Positions 37,518 through 44,847 of a DNA stretch of 64,000 bases are shown here, piece by piece. The notes under the pieces are model-generated. The model ran no database searches and was not told the origin of the DNA. It saw only the letters and a program-made list of their open reading frames with translations. The DNA comes from Flavobacteriaceae bacterium UBA5534 (lineage in GTDB: Bacteria; Bacteroidota; Bacteroidia; Flavobacteriales; Flavobacteriaceae), in NCBI GenBank assembly GCA_002426015.1, contig DINS01000031.1:56033-120032 (forward strand), in the 5' to 3' direction. The position numbers and the translations under genes were made by a program. Numbering within the stretch: position 1 is the stretch's first letter; each line of letters begins with the position of its first letter.

Positions 37518-38245
37518 TAGTGTGAATTATATTCTAAAATAAAATTTAAACCTTCTAAAAGAAAATTTGAGTTGGCAAATATGCTATTTTTTAATTGTTT
37601 TGACAAGAAATAAGCGTCACCACCTGTTAAAATAACTGTTAAATCTGAATATTTTTCTTGATAATCTTCAATAACACCATCAATTTCTTTTAAAATCCCA
37701 AAAACCACTCCAGAATGAATTGAGGAGGCCGTCGAATTTCCAATGCTGTTTTCTGGCATTTCGGTTTCTAATAACGGAAGATTGGCTGTTAAATTATGTA
37801 ACGATTGGTAACGAAGACGTATTCCAGGTGAAATCGCACCTCCAAGATACTCGTTTTTAGTATTAATAAAATCGTAAGTAATACAAGTACCCGCATCGAT
37901 TATCAATACATTCTTATCAGGAAATTGTTCAACCGACGCACAAACTAAAGCAATTCTATCAACTCCAAGTGTTTTTGGGGTTTTATATAAATTTTTGAAA
38001 GGAAGTTTGGTTTCTGAATTTAAAATTAGGGTATTTAACTTTTTCTGGACATAACCAACATCGTCGGTCATTAGTTTTGCTACTGATGAGACAATACATT
38101 TATCAATGTTTCTATGCTTTTTGATAATTGTTTTAAAAAAATTCAAAAAACCTTCACTAGTTATAGCATGTTTCTCAACTATTCTATCTTGTTCAAAAAC
38201 AGCAAATTTGACTAACGTATTACCAACATCTATGATTAAGTTCAT
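37517..38245 (-). CDS. coaX: Type III pantothenate kinase CoaX
   Basis: Catalyses the first step of coenzyme A synthesis, ATP-dependent phosphorylation of pantothenate. The 242-residue product has the ASKHA-fold motifs: DVGNTLVKFAVF at the N-terminus (phosphate loop), TPKTLGVDRIALVCAS near residue 90, VLIIDAGTCITYDF near 118, GGAISPGIRLR, and VILTGGDA in the C-terminal half. These identify type III rather than type I or II. It is the first gene of the minus-strand envelope run; I see no perfect -7 box in the 101 bp upstream. Confidence 0.96.
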   Translation of the reverse strand: MNLIIDVGNTLVKFAVFEQDRIVEKHAITSEGFLNFFKTIIKKHRNIDKCIVSSVAKLMTDDVGYVQKKLNTLILNSETKLPFKNLYKTPKTLGVDRIALVCASVEQFPDKNVLIIDAGTCITYDFINTKNEYLGGAISPGIRLRYQSLHNLTANLPLLETEMPENSIGNSTASSIHSGVVFGILKEIDGVIEDYQEKYSDLTVILTGGDAYFLSKQLKNSIFANSNFLLEGLNFILEYNSH

Positions 38246-38297
38246 GTGTAAATTAAAAGTTGTAAATTTACAAAAGCAATTTTTATATATTTTATTT

Positions 38298-38327
38298 TTG
38301 TGAATAATAAAAATGAATATATATTTG
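38298..38327 (+). promoter_or_regulatory. Promoter of tRNA-Phe
   Basis: TTG (38298-38300), a 19-bp spacer and TATATTTG (38320-38327): an ideal Bacteroidota promoter. The tRNA 5' end is 20 bp downstream, leaving a short leader to be removed by RNase P. Confidence 0.8.
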
Positions 38328-38346
38328 CAACCTCATTTGAGCGAAT

Positions 38347-38419
38347 GGTACCTTAGCTCAGTTGGTAGAGCAAAGGACTGAAAATCCTTGTGTCCCTGGT
38401 TCGATTCCTGGAGGTACCA
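38347..38419 (+). tRNA. tRNA-Phe (anticodon GAA)
   Basis: A 73-nt cloverleaf. The acceptor stem GGTACCT pairs with AGGTACC, the D stem GCTC with GAGC, and the anticodon stem AAGGA with TCCTT around loop CTGAAAA, giving anticodon GAA. The variable loop is 5 nt and the T loop TTCGATT. The discriminator is A; the CCA end is not fully encoded and must be added. The T stem CCTGG/CCTGG has a U-U mismatch at pair 51-63, flanked by good pairs. It has its own promoter and terminator and is not part of an rRNA operon. Confidence 0.97.
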
Positions 38420-38423
38420 CTTT

Positions 38424-38453
38424 AAAAACCCGAACAAATTGTTCGGGTTTTTT
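38424..38453 (+). terminator. Rho-independent terminator after tRNA-Phe
   Basis: A 12-bp stem (AAAAACCCGAAC with GTTCGGGTTTTT) with a 5-nt loop AAATT and a following T run. It lies 5 bp downstream of the tRNA 3' end. Confidence 0.92.
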
Positions 38454-38563
38454 GGTTTTATAATTATTTGCCCTCCTTTATGTAATCATTTACTCTGAGA
38501 AACGACAGAAAACTGTATCTTCGATTTTTTCGTAAGAATACTAACAAACTATTCATAATTACT

Positions 38564-38899
38564 ATGCAAAAAACATATTACGACCCAGCTGATCTTAAGA
38601 AATTTGGTAAAATATCAGATTGGAATGAAGAATTAGGAGCTAAATTTTTTGACTATTATAATTCTGTTTTTAAAGAAGGTAATTTATCAGAAAGAGAAAA
38701 ATCTTTGATAGCATTAGCGGTGGCTCACACCATTCAATGTCCATATTGTATTGATGCTTATACTGGTGATGGACTTCAACGTGGCATTACAAAAGAAGAA
38801 ATGATGGAAGCCTTGCACGTTGCTGCAGCAATACGAGGAGGCGCATCATTAGTACATGGTGTGCAAATGATGAATAAGGTCAACAAATTAGAAATGTAA
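38564..38899 (+). CDS. AhpD/CMD-like protein associated with arsenosugar biosynthesis
   Basis: A 111-residue protein of the carboxymuconolactone decarboxylase/AhpD fold. It has the redox motif CPYC near residue 65, preceded by the conserved acidic patch and followed by EALHVAAAIRGGASLVHG, the AhpD-type histidine helix. Such proteins are known as the peroxidase-like member next to radical-SAM ArsS genes. A likely role is thiol or peroxide chemistry on arsenical intermediates, but the reaction has not been shown as far as I know. First gene of the plus-strand arsenosugar cluster, 57 bp before arsS. Confidence 0.88.
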   Translation: MQKTYYDPADLKKFGKISDWNEELGAKFFDYYNSVFKEGNLSEREKSLIALAVAHTIQCPYCIDAYTGDGLQRGITKEEMMEALHVAAAIRGGASLVHGVQMMNKVNKLEM

Positions 38900-38956
38900 T
38901 TAAGCTCGAAGCAATAAAAATAGAGCTTCAACAAACGATAAATCTTAAACTTATAA

Positions 38957-40009
38957 ATGATTAAATCCCTACATAAACGCGAAAGCGAATTAGCAAACAG
39001 CAAAAGGCAAGTTGAAATTTTATCGAATGGTATTTTTCAAAGTGGCGATTTACCAAAATTTAAAGACAAGATTTCTGAAACTAACCAATTTCCTTTAAAA
39101 GCAAAGAAATTAGAAATACTTCAGATTAATGTTGGCTATATGTGTAATCAAGTTTGTGAGCATTGCCATGTAGATGCTGGTCCAGACAGAAAAGAAATTA
39201 TGACCAGAGAAACCATGAAACAATGTCTCGAAGTCATTAAAAATACTGGAGCTCACACGCTAGATTTAACTGGTGGAGCCCCAGAAATGAATCCAGATTT
39301 TCGTTGGTTTGTTGATGAAGCTTCAAAAGCTGGTATTAAAGATTTTATTGTTCGCTCAAACCTAACCATTATACGAGCTAATAAAAAATATCACGATTTA
39401 CCAGAGTTTTTCAAAAGTCATAATGTACATATTGTAAGCTCAATGCCACATTGGACTAAAGGCAAGACAGATAAGCAACGTGGTGATGGAGTTTTTGATA
39501 AATCTATAAAAGCGCTTCAAGACTTAAATGCCATTGGTTATGGTATACCAAATAGTGATTTACGTTTAGATTTAGTGTATAATCCTTCAGGTGCATTTTT
39601 ACCTGGAAATCAAGCAAGTTTAGAAAAAGAATTCAAAAAAGCCTTAATCGATGATTTTGGAATTCAGTTTCATAATCTGTTTGCCATTACCAATTTACCT
39701 ATTAGCCGATTTTTAGATTATTTAATTGCTTCGGAAAATTATGAAGACTACATGTATTCGCTGGTTGAAGCATACAATCCAGCTGCTGTTGCAAATGTGA
39801 TGTGCACCAATACACTTTCGGTAAGTTGGGATGGGTATTTATACGATTGTGATTTTAATCAGATGCTTAACTTACCTGTAAACAGTAAGGCTAAACACAT
39901 ATCTGAATATAATGAAGAACTTTTAGAAGGTAGAAACATTGTTATTTCACAACATTGTTATGGTTGTACTGCTGGAGCAGGAAGTAGTTGTCAAGGATCA
40001 GTTGCATGA
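38957..40009 (+). CDS. arsS: Arsenosugar biosynthesis radical SAM protein ArsS
   Basis: Radical SAM enzyme proposed to attach the 5'-deoxyadenosyl group of SAM to a methylated trivalent arsenical, giving the core of arsenosugars. The 350 residues have the cluster motif C63-x3-C67-x2-C70 (YMCNQVCEHCH), a GGAPE SAM segment (LTGGAPEMNP), and a cysteine-rich C-terminus (QHCYGCTAGAGSSCQG) characteristic of ArsS. Some family members are selenoproteins; no in-frame TGA is read through here. The stop overlaps the start of the rhodanese gene. The ArsM gene at 42077 supports the assignment. Confidence 0.93.
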   Translation: MIKSLHKRESELANSKRQVEILSNGIFQSGDLPKFKDKISETNQFPLKAKKLEILQINVGYMCNQVCEHCHVDAGPDRKEIMTRETMKQCLEVIKNTGAHTLDLTGGAPEMNPDFRWFVDEASKAGIKDFIVRSNLTIIRANKKYHDLPEFFKSHNVHIVSSMPHWTKGKTDKQRGDGVFDKSIKALQDLNAIGYGIPNSDLRLDLVYNPSGAFLPGNQASLEKEFKKALIDDFGIQFHNLFAITNLPISRFLDYLIASENYEDYMYSLVEAYNPAAVANVMCTNTLSVSWDGYLYDCDFNQMLNLPVNSKAKHISEYNEELLEGRNIVISQHCYGCTAGAGSSCQGSVA

Positions 40010-40503
40010 TTATGAAGCAAGTTCTATTTCTTATTTTTACACTTCTTTCAATTGTTGGTTTTTCTCAAGAAACTCTTTCAGAATTATTAACTATTCAGAA
40101 CACTAAAGGTATACCTTACATTACAGTCCAAGAGCTGGCAATGCCAAAAACAAAAGCCATTATTCTTGATGCACGAGAACTTGAAGAATATAATGTAAGT
40201 CATATAAAAAAAGCCATTTTTGTTGGTTATAATAGTTTTCAGATTGACTTAATTAAAAATAAACTATCAAATAAAAATGAAACTATAGTAGTGTACTGCT
40301 CGTTAGGAATTCGTTCAGAAACCATCGCAAACAGACTCAAAAAAGCAGGTTACAATAATGTTTTTAACCTTTATGGAGGCATATTTGAATGGAAAAATAA
40401 TAATTTTAAGATTTATAATTCCGAAGGAAAAGAGACTGATAACATTCATGCTTTTTCCAAAGAATGGAGTAAATGGCTTTTAAAAGGAAATAAAGTGTAT
40501 TAA
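40006..40503 (+). CDS. Secreted rhodanese-like sulfurtransferase
   Basis: Single-domain rhodanese of 165 residues with an N-terminal signal peptide (about 4-20, QVLFLIFTLLSIVGFS). The active-site loop is CSLGIRS with Cys98, preceded by ILDARELEEY and followed by NVFNLYGGIFEWKN, the usual rhodanese order. The ATG at 40006 overlaps the arsS stop (ATGA); a second ATG at 40012 is also possible. An upstream TTG reading would place an unlikely peptide before the signal. Its periplasmic location and cluster position suggest thiol or sulfur handling, possibly linked to arsenic; this is inference. Confidence 0.88.
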   Translation: MIMKQVLFLIFTLLSIVGFSQETLSELLTIQNTKGIPYITVQELAMPKTKAIILDARELEEYNVSHIKKAIFVGYNSFQIDLIKNKLSNKNETIVVYCSLGIRSETIANRLKKAGYNNVFNLYGGIFEWKNNNFKIYNSEGKETDNIHAFSKEWSKWLLKGNKVY

Positions 40504-41178
40504 ATGGGCATACTTTCCACAAACAATACTAATAGTGACAACGAAATGGCAAAAGACTTCCATTTCCCAACGTCTAAAAAAGCGCTTATTATTTTTACTC
40601 GCAACCCAGAATTGGGCAAATGTAAAACACGTTTAGCAGCCAGTATTGGAGATGAATCAGCTTTAGAGATCTACAAGTATTTGCTACAACATACAGCAAA
40701 ATTATCAGAAAAAGTTAAGGCTGATAAATACGTATTTTATTCCGAAAGCATTAAACGCGAGGATGTTTGGGACGCTACTATATTCAACAAAAAACTGCAA
40801 CAAGGCAATGATTTAGGCGAACGTATGGAAAATGCGTTTACTGAATTATTCGAGTTGGGTTATGAAAAAGTAATTATTATTGGCAGCGATTTATTAGACT
40901 TATCATCAGATGATGTAAATGAAGCGTTTGATTTTTTGAATGAAAATGACACAGTTATTGGTCCAGCCAAAGATGGAGGTTATTATTTGTTAGGCATGAA
41001 AAATATGCATTCAAAAGTCTTTAAAAACAAAGAATGGGGAACCTCAACTGTTTTAGAAAATACATTATCAGATTTAAAAGATAGCACAATTTCTATGCTT
41101 AAAGAATTAAATGATATTGATACCTTTGAGGATATGAAACATTACGAACAACTAAAGAAATTTTATAAAAATATATGA
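40504..41178 (+). CDS. rSAM/arsenosugar-associated glycosyltransferase (TIGR04282/DUF2064 type)
   Basis: GT-A-fold protein of 224 residues in the DUF2064 family found beside radical SAM genes. The N-terminal motif LIIFTRNPELGKCKTRLA resembles nucleotidyl- or glycosyltransferase donor sites; GSDLLDLSSDDV and GPAKDGGYYLLGM follow, as in the family. It starts 1 bp after the rhodanese gene and overlaps the phosphorylase gene by 4 bp (ATGA). A second in-frame ATG (MAKDFHF, residue 15) is an alternative start. A plausible role is sugar-nucleotide or glycosyl transfer during arsenosugar assembly, not demonstrated. Confidence 0.87.
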   Translation: MGILSTNNTNSDNEMAKDFHFPTSKKALIIFTRNPELGKCKTRLAASIGDESALEIYKYLLQHTAKLSEKVKADKYVFYSESIKREDVWDATIFNKKLQQGNDLGERMENAFTELFELGYEKVIIIGSDLLDLSSDDVNEAFDFLNENDTVIGPAKDGGYYLLGMKNMHSKVFKNKEWGTSTVLENTLSDLKDSTISMLKELNDIDTFEDMKHYEQLKKFYKNI

Positions 41179-41987
41179 TTAAATCAATCGTAGAAACCAC
41201 AGAATATTTACAAGGTAAAGGTTTCGATTCACCAGAAATAGGCATTATTCTTGGCACTGGACTTGGACAACTTACACACGAGATTGAAATTTTACACGAA
41301 GTTAGCTATAACCATATTCCAAACTTCCCAACTGCAACTGTTGAGTTTCATAAAGGCAAATTAATTTATGGCGTTTTAGAAGGAAAAAAAGTTATTGTTA
41401 TGCAAGGTCGTTTTCATATTTACGAAGGTTATACATTACAAGATGTTACGTATCCTGTTCGTATAATGGAAAAGCTAGGCATTCATACCTTATTAGTTTC
41501 TAATGCTGCAGGAGCAGTTAATCTTAACTTTAAAAAAGGTGAATTAATGCTTATCGATGATCACATAAATCTTCAAGGTAGTTCTCCTTTAGCATTTAAA
41601 GGTGTTGAGCATTTAGGTGAACGTTTTACAGATATGAGCGCGCCTTATAATGCAGAAATCAATTCAAAATTTAAAGCTATAGCTAAAAACAAAGGCATTA
41701 CACTTCATGAAGGTGTATATGCAAGCGTTGTTGGTCCACAATTAGAAACTAGAGCTGAATACAGAATGCTTAAAACCATTGGTGCTGATGCTGTTGGAAT
41801 GAGTACTGTTCCAGAAATTATAGTTGCTAATCATTTAAAATTAAAAGCAGCAGCTGTGTCAGTTATTACTGATGAGTGCGACCCAAGTAATCTAAAACCT
41901 GTTGACATAGCTGATATCATCGCTATGGCAGGAAAAGCTGAACCAAATATGATTACATTATTTAAAGAATTAATTAAAACATTATAA
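41175..41987 (+). CDS. Purine-nucleoside phosphorylase (trimeric type)
   Basis: Phosphorolytic cleavage of purine nucleosides to base and sugar-1-phosphate. The 270 residues match the trimeric PNP/MTAP family: GTGLGQL (about 27-33), QGRFHIYEGY with the phosphate-site His, VSNAAGAVN, and GPQLETRAEYRML with Glu191. The position equivalent to Asn243 of human PNP, which sets 6-oxopurine specificity, is Asp233 (ITDECDP), as in adenine-type MTAP. In this cluster it could remove adenine from the ArsS product. Substrate choice is inference, and this Asp may be common in Bacteroidota. Confidence 0.92.
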   Translation: MIKSIVETTEYLQGKGFDSPEIGIILGTGLGQLTHEIEILHEVSYNHIPNFPTATVEFHKGKLIYGVLEGKKVIVMQGRFHIYEGYTLQDVTYPVRIMEKLGIHTLLVSNAAGAVNLNFKKGELMLIDDHINLQGSSPLAFKGVEHLGERFTDMSAPYNAEINSKFKAIAKNKGITLHEGVYASVVGPQLETRAEYRMLKTIGADAVGMSTVPEIIVANHLKLKAAAVSVITDECDPSNLKPVDIADIIAMAGKAEPNMITLFKELIKTL

Positions 41988-41989
41988 AA

Positions 41990-42067
41990 AAGTAGGCAGT
42001 TAGCAGTCTTCAGTAGGCAGTTATAAAATTTAATAAGGCACTGTAGACTGAATACTGAATACTGAAT
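41990..42067 (+). repeat. Two-armed heptad-period CAGT/ACTG inverted repeat
   Basis: Left arm: CAGT at 41997, 42004, 42011 and 42018, every 7 bp. Right arm: ACTG at 42040, 42047, 42054 and 42061, again every 7 bp. The arms are reverse complements in the fixed positions and can form an imperfect long stem with an 18-nt A/T-rich loop. It lies between the phosphorylase and arsM genes and may act as an RNA structure or terminator. A one-armed relative is at 14826-14857. Confidence 0.8.
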
Positions 42068-42076
42068 CCTTAAACT

Positions 42077-43045
42077 ATGAGTTATTTAGAAACCACACAC
42101 GACGTATACAAAGAAGCAGCCTTAACTCCAGATGTTGGATTATGCTGCACAACCAACCCAATTTGGGAATTACCAGGATTAAAAATTCCTCGCATCATGC
42201 AAGAAATGAATTATGGTTGCGGAAGCACAGTTCATGCTCGAGATTTAACCAACAATCCTAAAATGCTATATGTTGGTGTTGGTGGCGGAATGGAATTATT
42301 GCAATTCTCATATTTTAATCGTCAAAAAGGTGGTGTTATTGGTGTAGATGTTGTAGATGAAATGTTAGAAGCTTCTCGTAAAAACTTCATTGAAGCCGAA
42401 GCGCAAAACCCTTGGTTTAAAAGTGATTTTGTAGACCTTAAAAAAGGTGATGCTATGAATCTTCCTGTTGAAGATAATTGTATTGATGTTGCAGCTCAAA
42501 ACTGTTTATTTAATATTTTTAAAGCAGACGATTTAAAACAAGCCATAGCCGAAATGTATCGTGTGCTTAAACCACACGGAAGATTGGTAATGAGCGATCC
42601 AACTTGTGAGCAACCTATGAATGACACACTTCGTAATGACGACAGACTTCGTGCTTTATGTTTAAGCGGAAGTTTACCAATTGCAGAATATGTAAAAATG
42701 CTTACAGATGCTGGTTTTGGAACCATAGAAATTAGAGCTCGTAAACCATATCGAATTTTAGATCCAGTGCATTATCCTACTGATGAACTAATCTATATAG
42801 AATCTATTGAAGTAGCTGCTATAAAAGATCCAATGCCAAGTGATGGACCTTGTATCTTTACAGGAAAAGCTGCTATTTATTATGGAACAGAAGATTATTT
42901 TGATGATAAAGCTGGTCATGTTTTATTAAAAAATCAACCAATAGCAATTTGTGATAAAACAGCAAATGCATTGGCAAATTTAAATAGGAACGATATTTTT
43001 ATAAGTGAATCTACTTATCACTATGATGGTGGAGGATGTTGCTAG
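42077..43045 (+). CDS. arsM: Arsenic methyltransferase ArsM (arsenosugar type)
   Basis: SAM-dependent methyltransferase converting arsenite to methylated trivalent arsenicals, the expected supplier of substrate to ArsS. The 322 residues contain a SAM motif (LYVGVGGGME, about 64-73), Cys48 in NYGCGS, Cys143 in QNCLFNIF and Cys195 in LCLSGSLP; these three fit the conserved arsenite-binding cysteines of ArsM. There is also a CC pair at 23-24 and a terminal GGGCC, likely metalloid-handling. It follows the phosphorylase gene after the heptad repeat and is 31 bp before the TTG-started membrane oxygenase gene. Confidence 0.92.
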   Translation: MSYLETTHDVYKEAALTPDVGLCCTTNPIWELPGLKIPRIMQEMNYGCGSTVHARDLTNNPKMLYVGVGGGMELLQFSYFNRQKGGVIGVDVVDEMLEASRKNFIEAEAQNPWFKSDFVDLKKGDAMNLPVEDNCIDVAAQNCLFNIFKADDLKQAIAEMYRVLKPHGRLVMSDPTCEQPMNDTLRNDDRLRALCLSGSLPIAEYVKMLTDAGFGTIEIRARKPYRILDPVHYPTDELIYIESIEVAAIKDPMPSDGPCIFTGKAAIYYGTEDYFDDKAGHVLLKNQPIAICDKTANALANLNRNDIFISESTYHYDGGGCC

Positions 43046-43076
43046 ACAATAATTGTTGTATTAAATTTTTAATCAA

Positions 43077-43970
43077 TTGGAGAAATATATAGACATCATA
43101 AAAAATTCTTATTCAGGTTATTGGAATTACCTCAAACATGAGCTTATTTCAATTAATCATTGGGATAATTATTTTTATGGATTAATCACTATTTCAATAG
43201 TAGTTTGGCTGTTAGAAATTGCATTCCCATGGCGTAAAAACCAATCTATTTTTAGAAAAGATTTTTGGTTAGACACCTTTTATATGTTTTTCAATTTCTT
43301 TCTACTGAATTTAATCATCCTTATTGCCTTATCAAATACTGCGGCCGAGTTTTTTAATGATATCCTCTCAATAGCAGGTTTAAATATTTCAAACCTTCAA
43401 TTGTTTGATGTAGATAATATGCCTAAAGCTTTAGGTTTATTTATCTTTTTTATCATTAGTGATTTTGTGCAATGGAACACACATCGATTATTACATCGTG
43501 TGCCTTGGTTATGGAATTTTCATAAAGTACATCATAGTGTAAAAGAAATGGGCTTTGCTGCACACTTACGCTACCATTGGATGGAACCAATCGTATATAA
43601 ATCACTATTATATATTCCAATAGCAATTATTGGAGGTTTTGATGCGCAGGATGTTGCTATTGTTTATTTCTTTGCCATTATTGTAGGGCATTTAAACCAC
43701 GCTAATTTGGGTTGGGATTATGGTTTTTTAAAATATGTATTCAACAATCCTAAAATGCACATTTGGCATCATGCTAAAGAATTACCAAAACACGTAAGGT
43801 ATGGCGTTAATTACGGACTAACTTTAAGTCTTTGGGATTACATTTTTAAGACCAATCATATTCCACATGATGGAAGAGATATTGAACTTGGCTTTAAAGG
43901 AGATGAACAGTTTCCTAAAGATTTTATAGAACAGGAATTGTATCCAATAAAACTAAAAAATGAAGTTTAA
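43077..43970 (+). CDS. Sterol desaturase / fatty acid hydroxylase superfamily protein
   Basis: Integral membrane di-iron oxygenase of 297 residues. The histidine clusters of the family are complete: HRLLHRVPWLWNFHKVHHS (about 140-158), HLRYHW, GHLNHANLGW and NPKMHIWHHA. There are four or five membrane segments, two of them near residues 35-50 and 70-90. The start codon is TTG (43077-43079); no usable ATG occurs until about residue 80, past the first membrane segments. The substrate is unknown; within an arsenosugar cluster a lipid-modifying role, for example on an arsenolipid, is conceivable but speculative. It overlaps the DUF547 gene by 11 bp. Confidence 0.88.
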   Translation: MEKYIDIIKNSYSGYWNYLKHELISINHWDNYFYGLITISIVVWLLEIAFPWRKNQSIFRKDFWLDTFYMFFNFFLLNLIILIALSNTAAEFFNDILSIAGLNISNLQLFDVDNMPKALGLFIFFIISDFVQWNTHRLLHRVPWLWNFHKVHHSVKEMGFAAHLRYHWMEPIVYKSLLYIPIAIIGGFDAQDVAIVYFFAIIVGHLNHANLGWDYGFLKYVFNNPKMHIWHHAKELPKHVRYGVNYGLTLSLWDYIFKTNHIPHDGRDIELGFKGDEQFPKDFIEQELYPIKLKNEV

Positions 43971-44820
43971 AGCCTTAATTATTATTGCATTTGTATCACT
44001 AACAAGTTGTTTTTCTGCTAAAGGACTACCAATTAAAGAAGCACCAGAAGATTCAAAAGAAAGCGTTGAAAAAGAAGATAGCGCTGCTGATGAACATAAC
44101 ACTAGTATGGACAATGTAACAGTTGATGTTACTGCTGAAGATATTCAAATAGATAAACAAATTGACGAGCCTAAAGTTGATCATTCTGCTTGGGATAATT
44201 TACTAAAAAAATACGTTGCAGATAATGGCGATGTTAATTATAAAGGCTTTAAAAAAGATATTCAATTGCTTAATGATTACGTTAATTATTTAGCAACTCA
44301 AATCCCTTCAGAAAGCTGGACATTAAATGAGCAATTAGCTTACTTTATTAATGTTTATAATGCTAATACTATCAAACTAATTGCAGATAATTATCCAACA
44401 AAAAGCATTAAGGACATTAACAATCCTTGGCTGAAGAACCGAATAAAAATCGGTAAAGAAGACTATTCTTTAGCTGATATTGAGAATGGTATTTTACGTA
44501 AAATGAACGAACCAAAAATCCATTTTGCAATTAATTGTGCTTCGTTTTCTTGTCCAAAATTGTTGAATACTGCATACACTACAAACAATGTACAAGAATT
44601 GATGGAACGTGCCACTCGTGAGTTTATCAATAATGATTCAAAAAACAAGCTAGAAAAAGATGAAGTGAAAATTTCAGAAATTTTTAAATGGTATAAAAGC
44701 GACTTTACTGAAAATGGCCCTGTGATTGACTATATCAAGCAATATTCTGATATAAACATATTTCCTAATGCAAAAATCAATTATATCAATTATGATTGGA
44801 GTTTGAACGAGCAAAACTAA
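43960..44820 (+). CDS. DUF547 lipoprotein
   Basis: Secreted lipoprotein of 286 residues with a signal and lipobox (IIAFVSLTSC, Cys17), then a very acidic, low-complexity linker (to about residue 75), then a DUF547 domain. Domain landmarks are YFINVYNANTIKLI and HFAINCASFSCPKL, the conserved cysteine-containing motif of the family. The biochemical function is unknown; DUF547 proteins have been compared to thiol-protease-like folds, but that is uncertain. It overlaps the preceding oxygenase gene and is followed after 27 bp by the TIGR04283-type glycosyltransferase. Confidence 0.88.
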   Translation: MKFKALIIIAFVSLTSCFSAKGLPIKEAPEDSKESVEKEDSAADEHNTSMDNVTVDVTAEDIQIDKQIDEPKVDHSAWDNLLKKYVADNGDVNYKGFKKDIQLLNDYVNYLATQIPSESWTLNEQLAYFINVYNANTIKLIADNYPTKSIKDINNPWLKNRIKIGKEDYSLADIENGILRKMNEPKIHFAINCASFSCPKLLNTAYTTNNVQELMERATREFINNDSKNKLEKDEVKISEIFKWYKSDFTENGPVIDYIKQYSDINIFPNAKINYINYDWSLNEQN

Positions 44821-44847
44821 AAACCCAGTTTTTACGTATAAATTTAC

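Noticed and set aside
39988..40005. Extended start for the rhodanese gene at a TTG
   Set aside because: It would add six residues before the signal peptide; the ATG overlapping the arsS stop gives a normal signal sequence.
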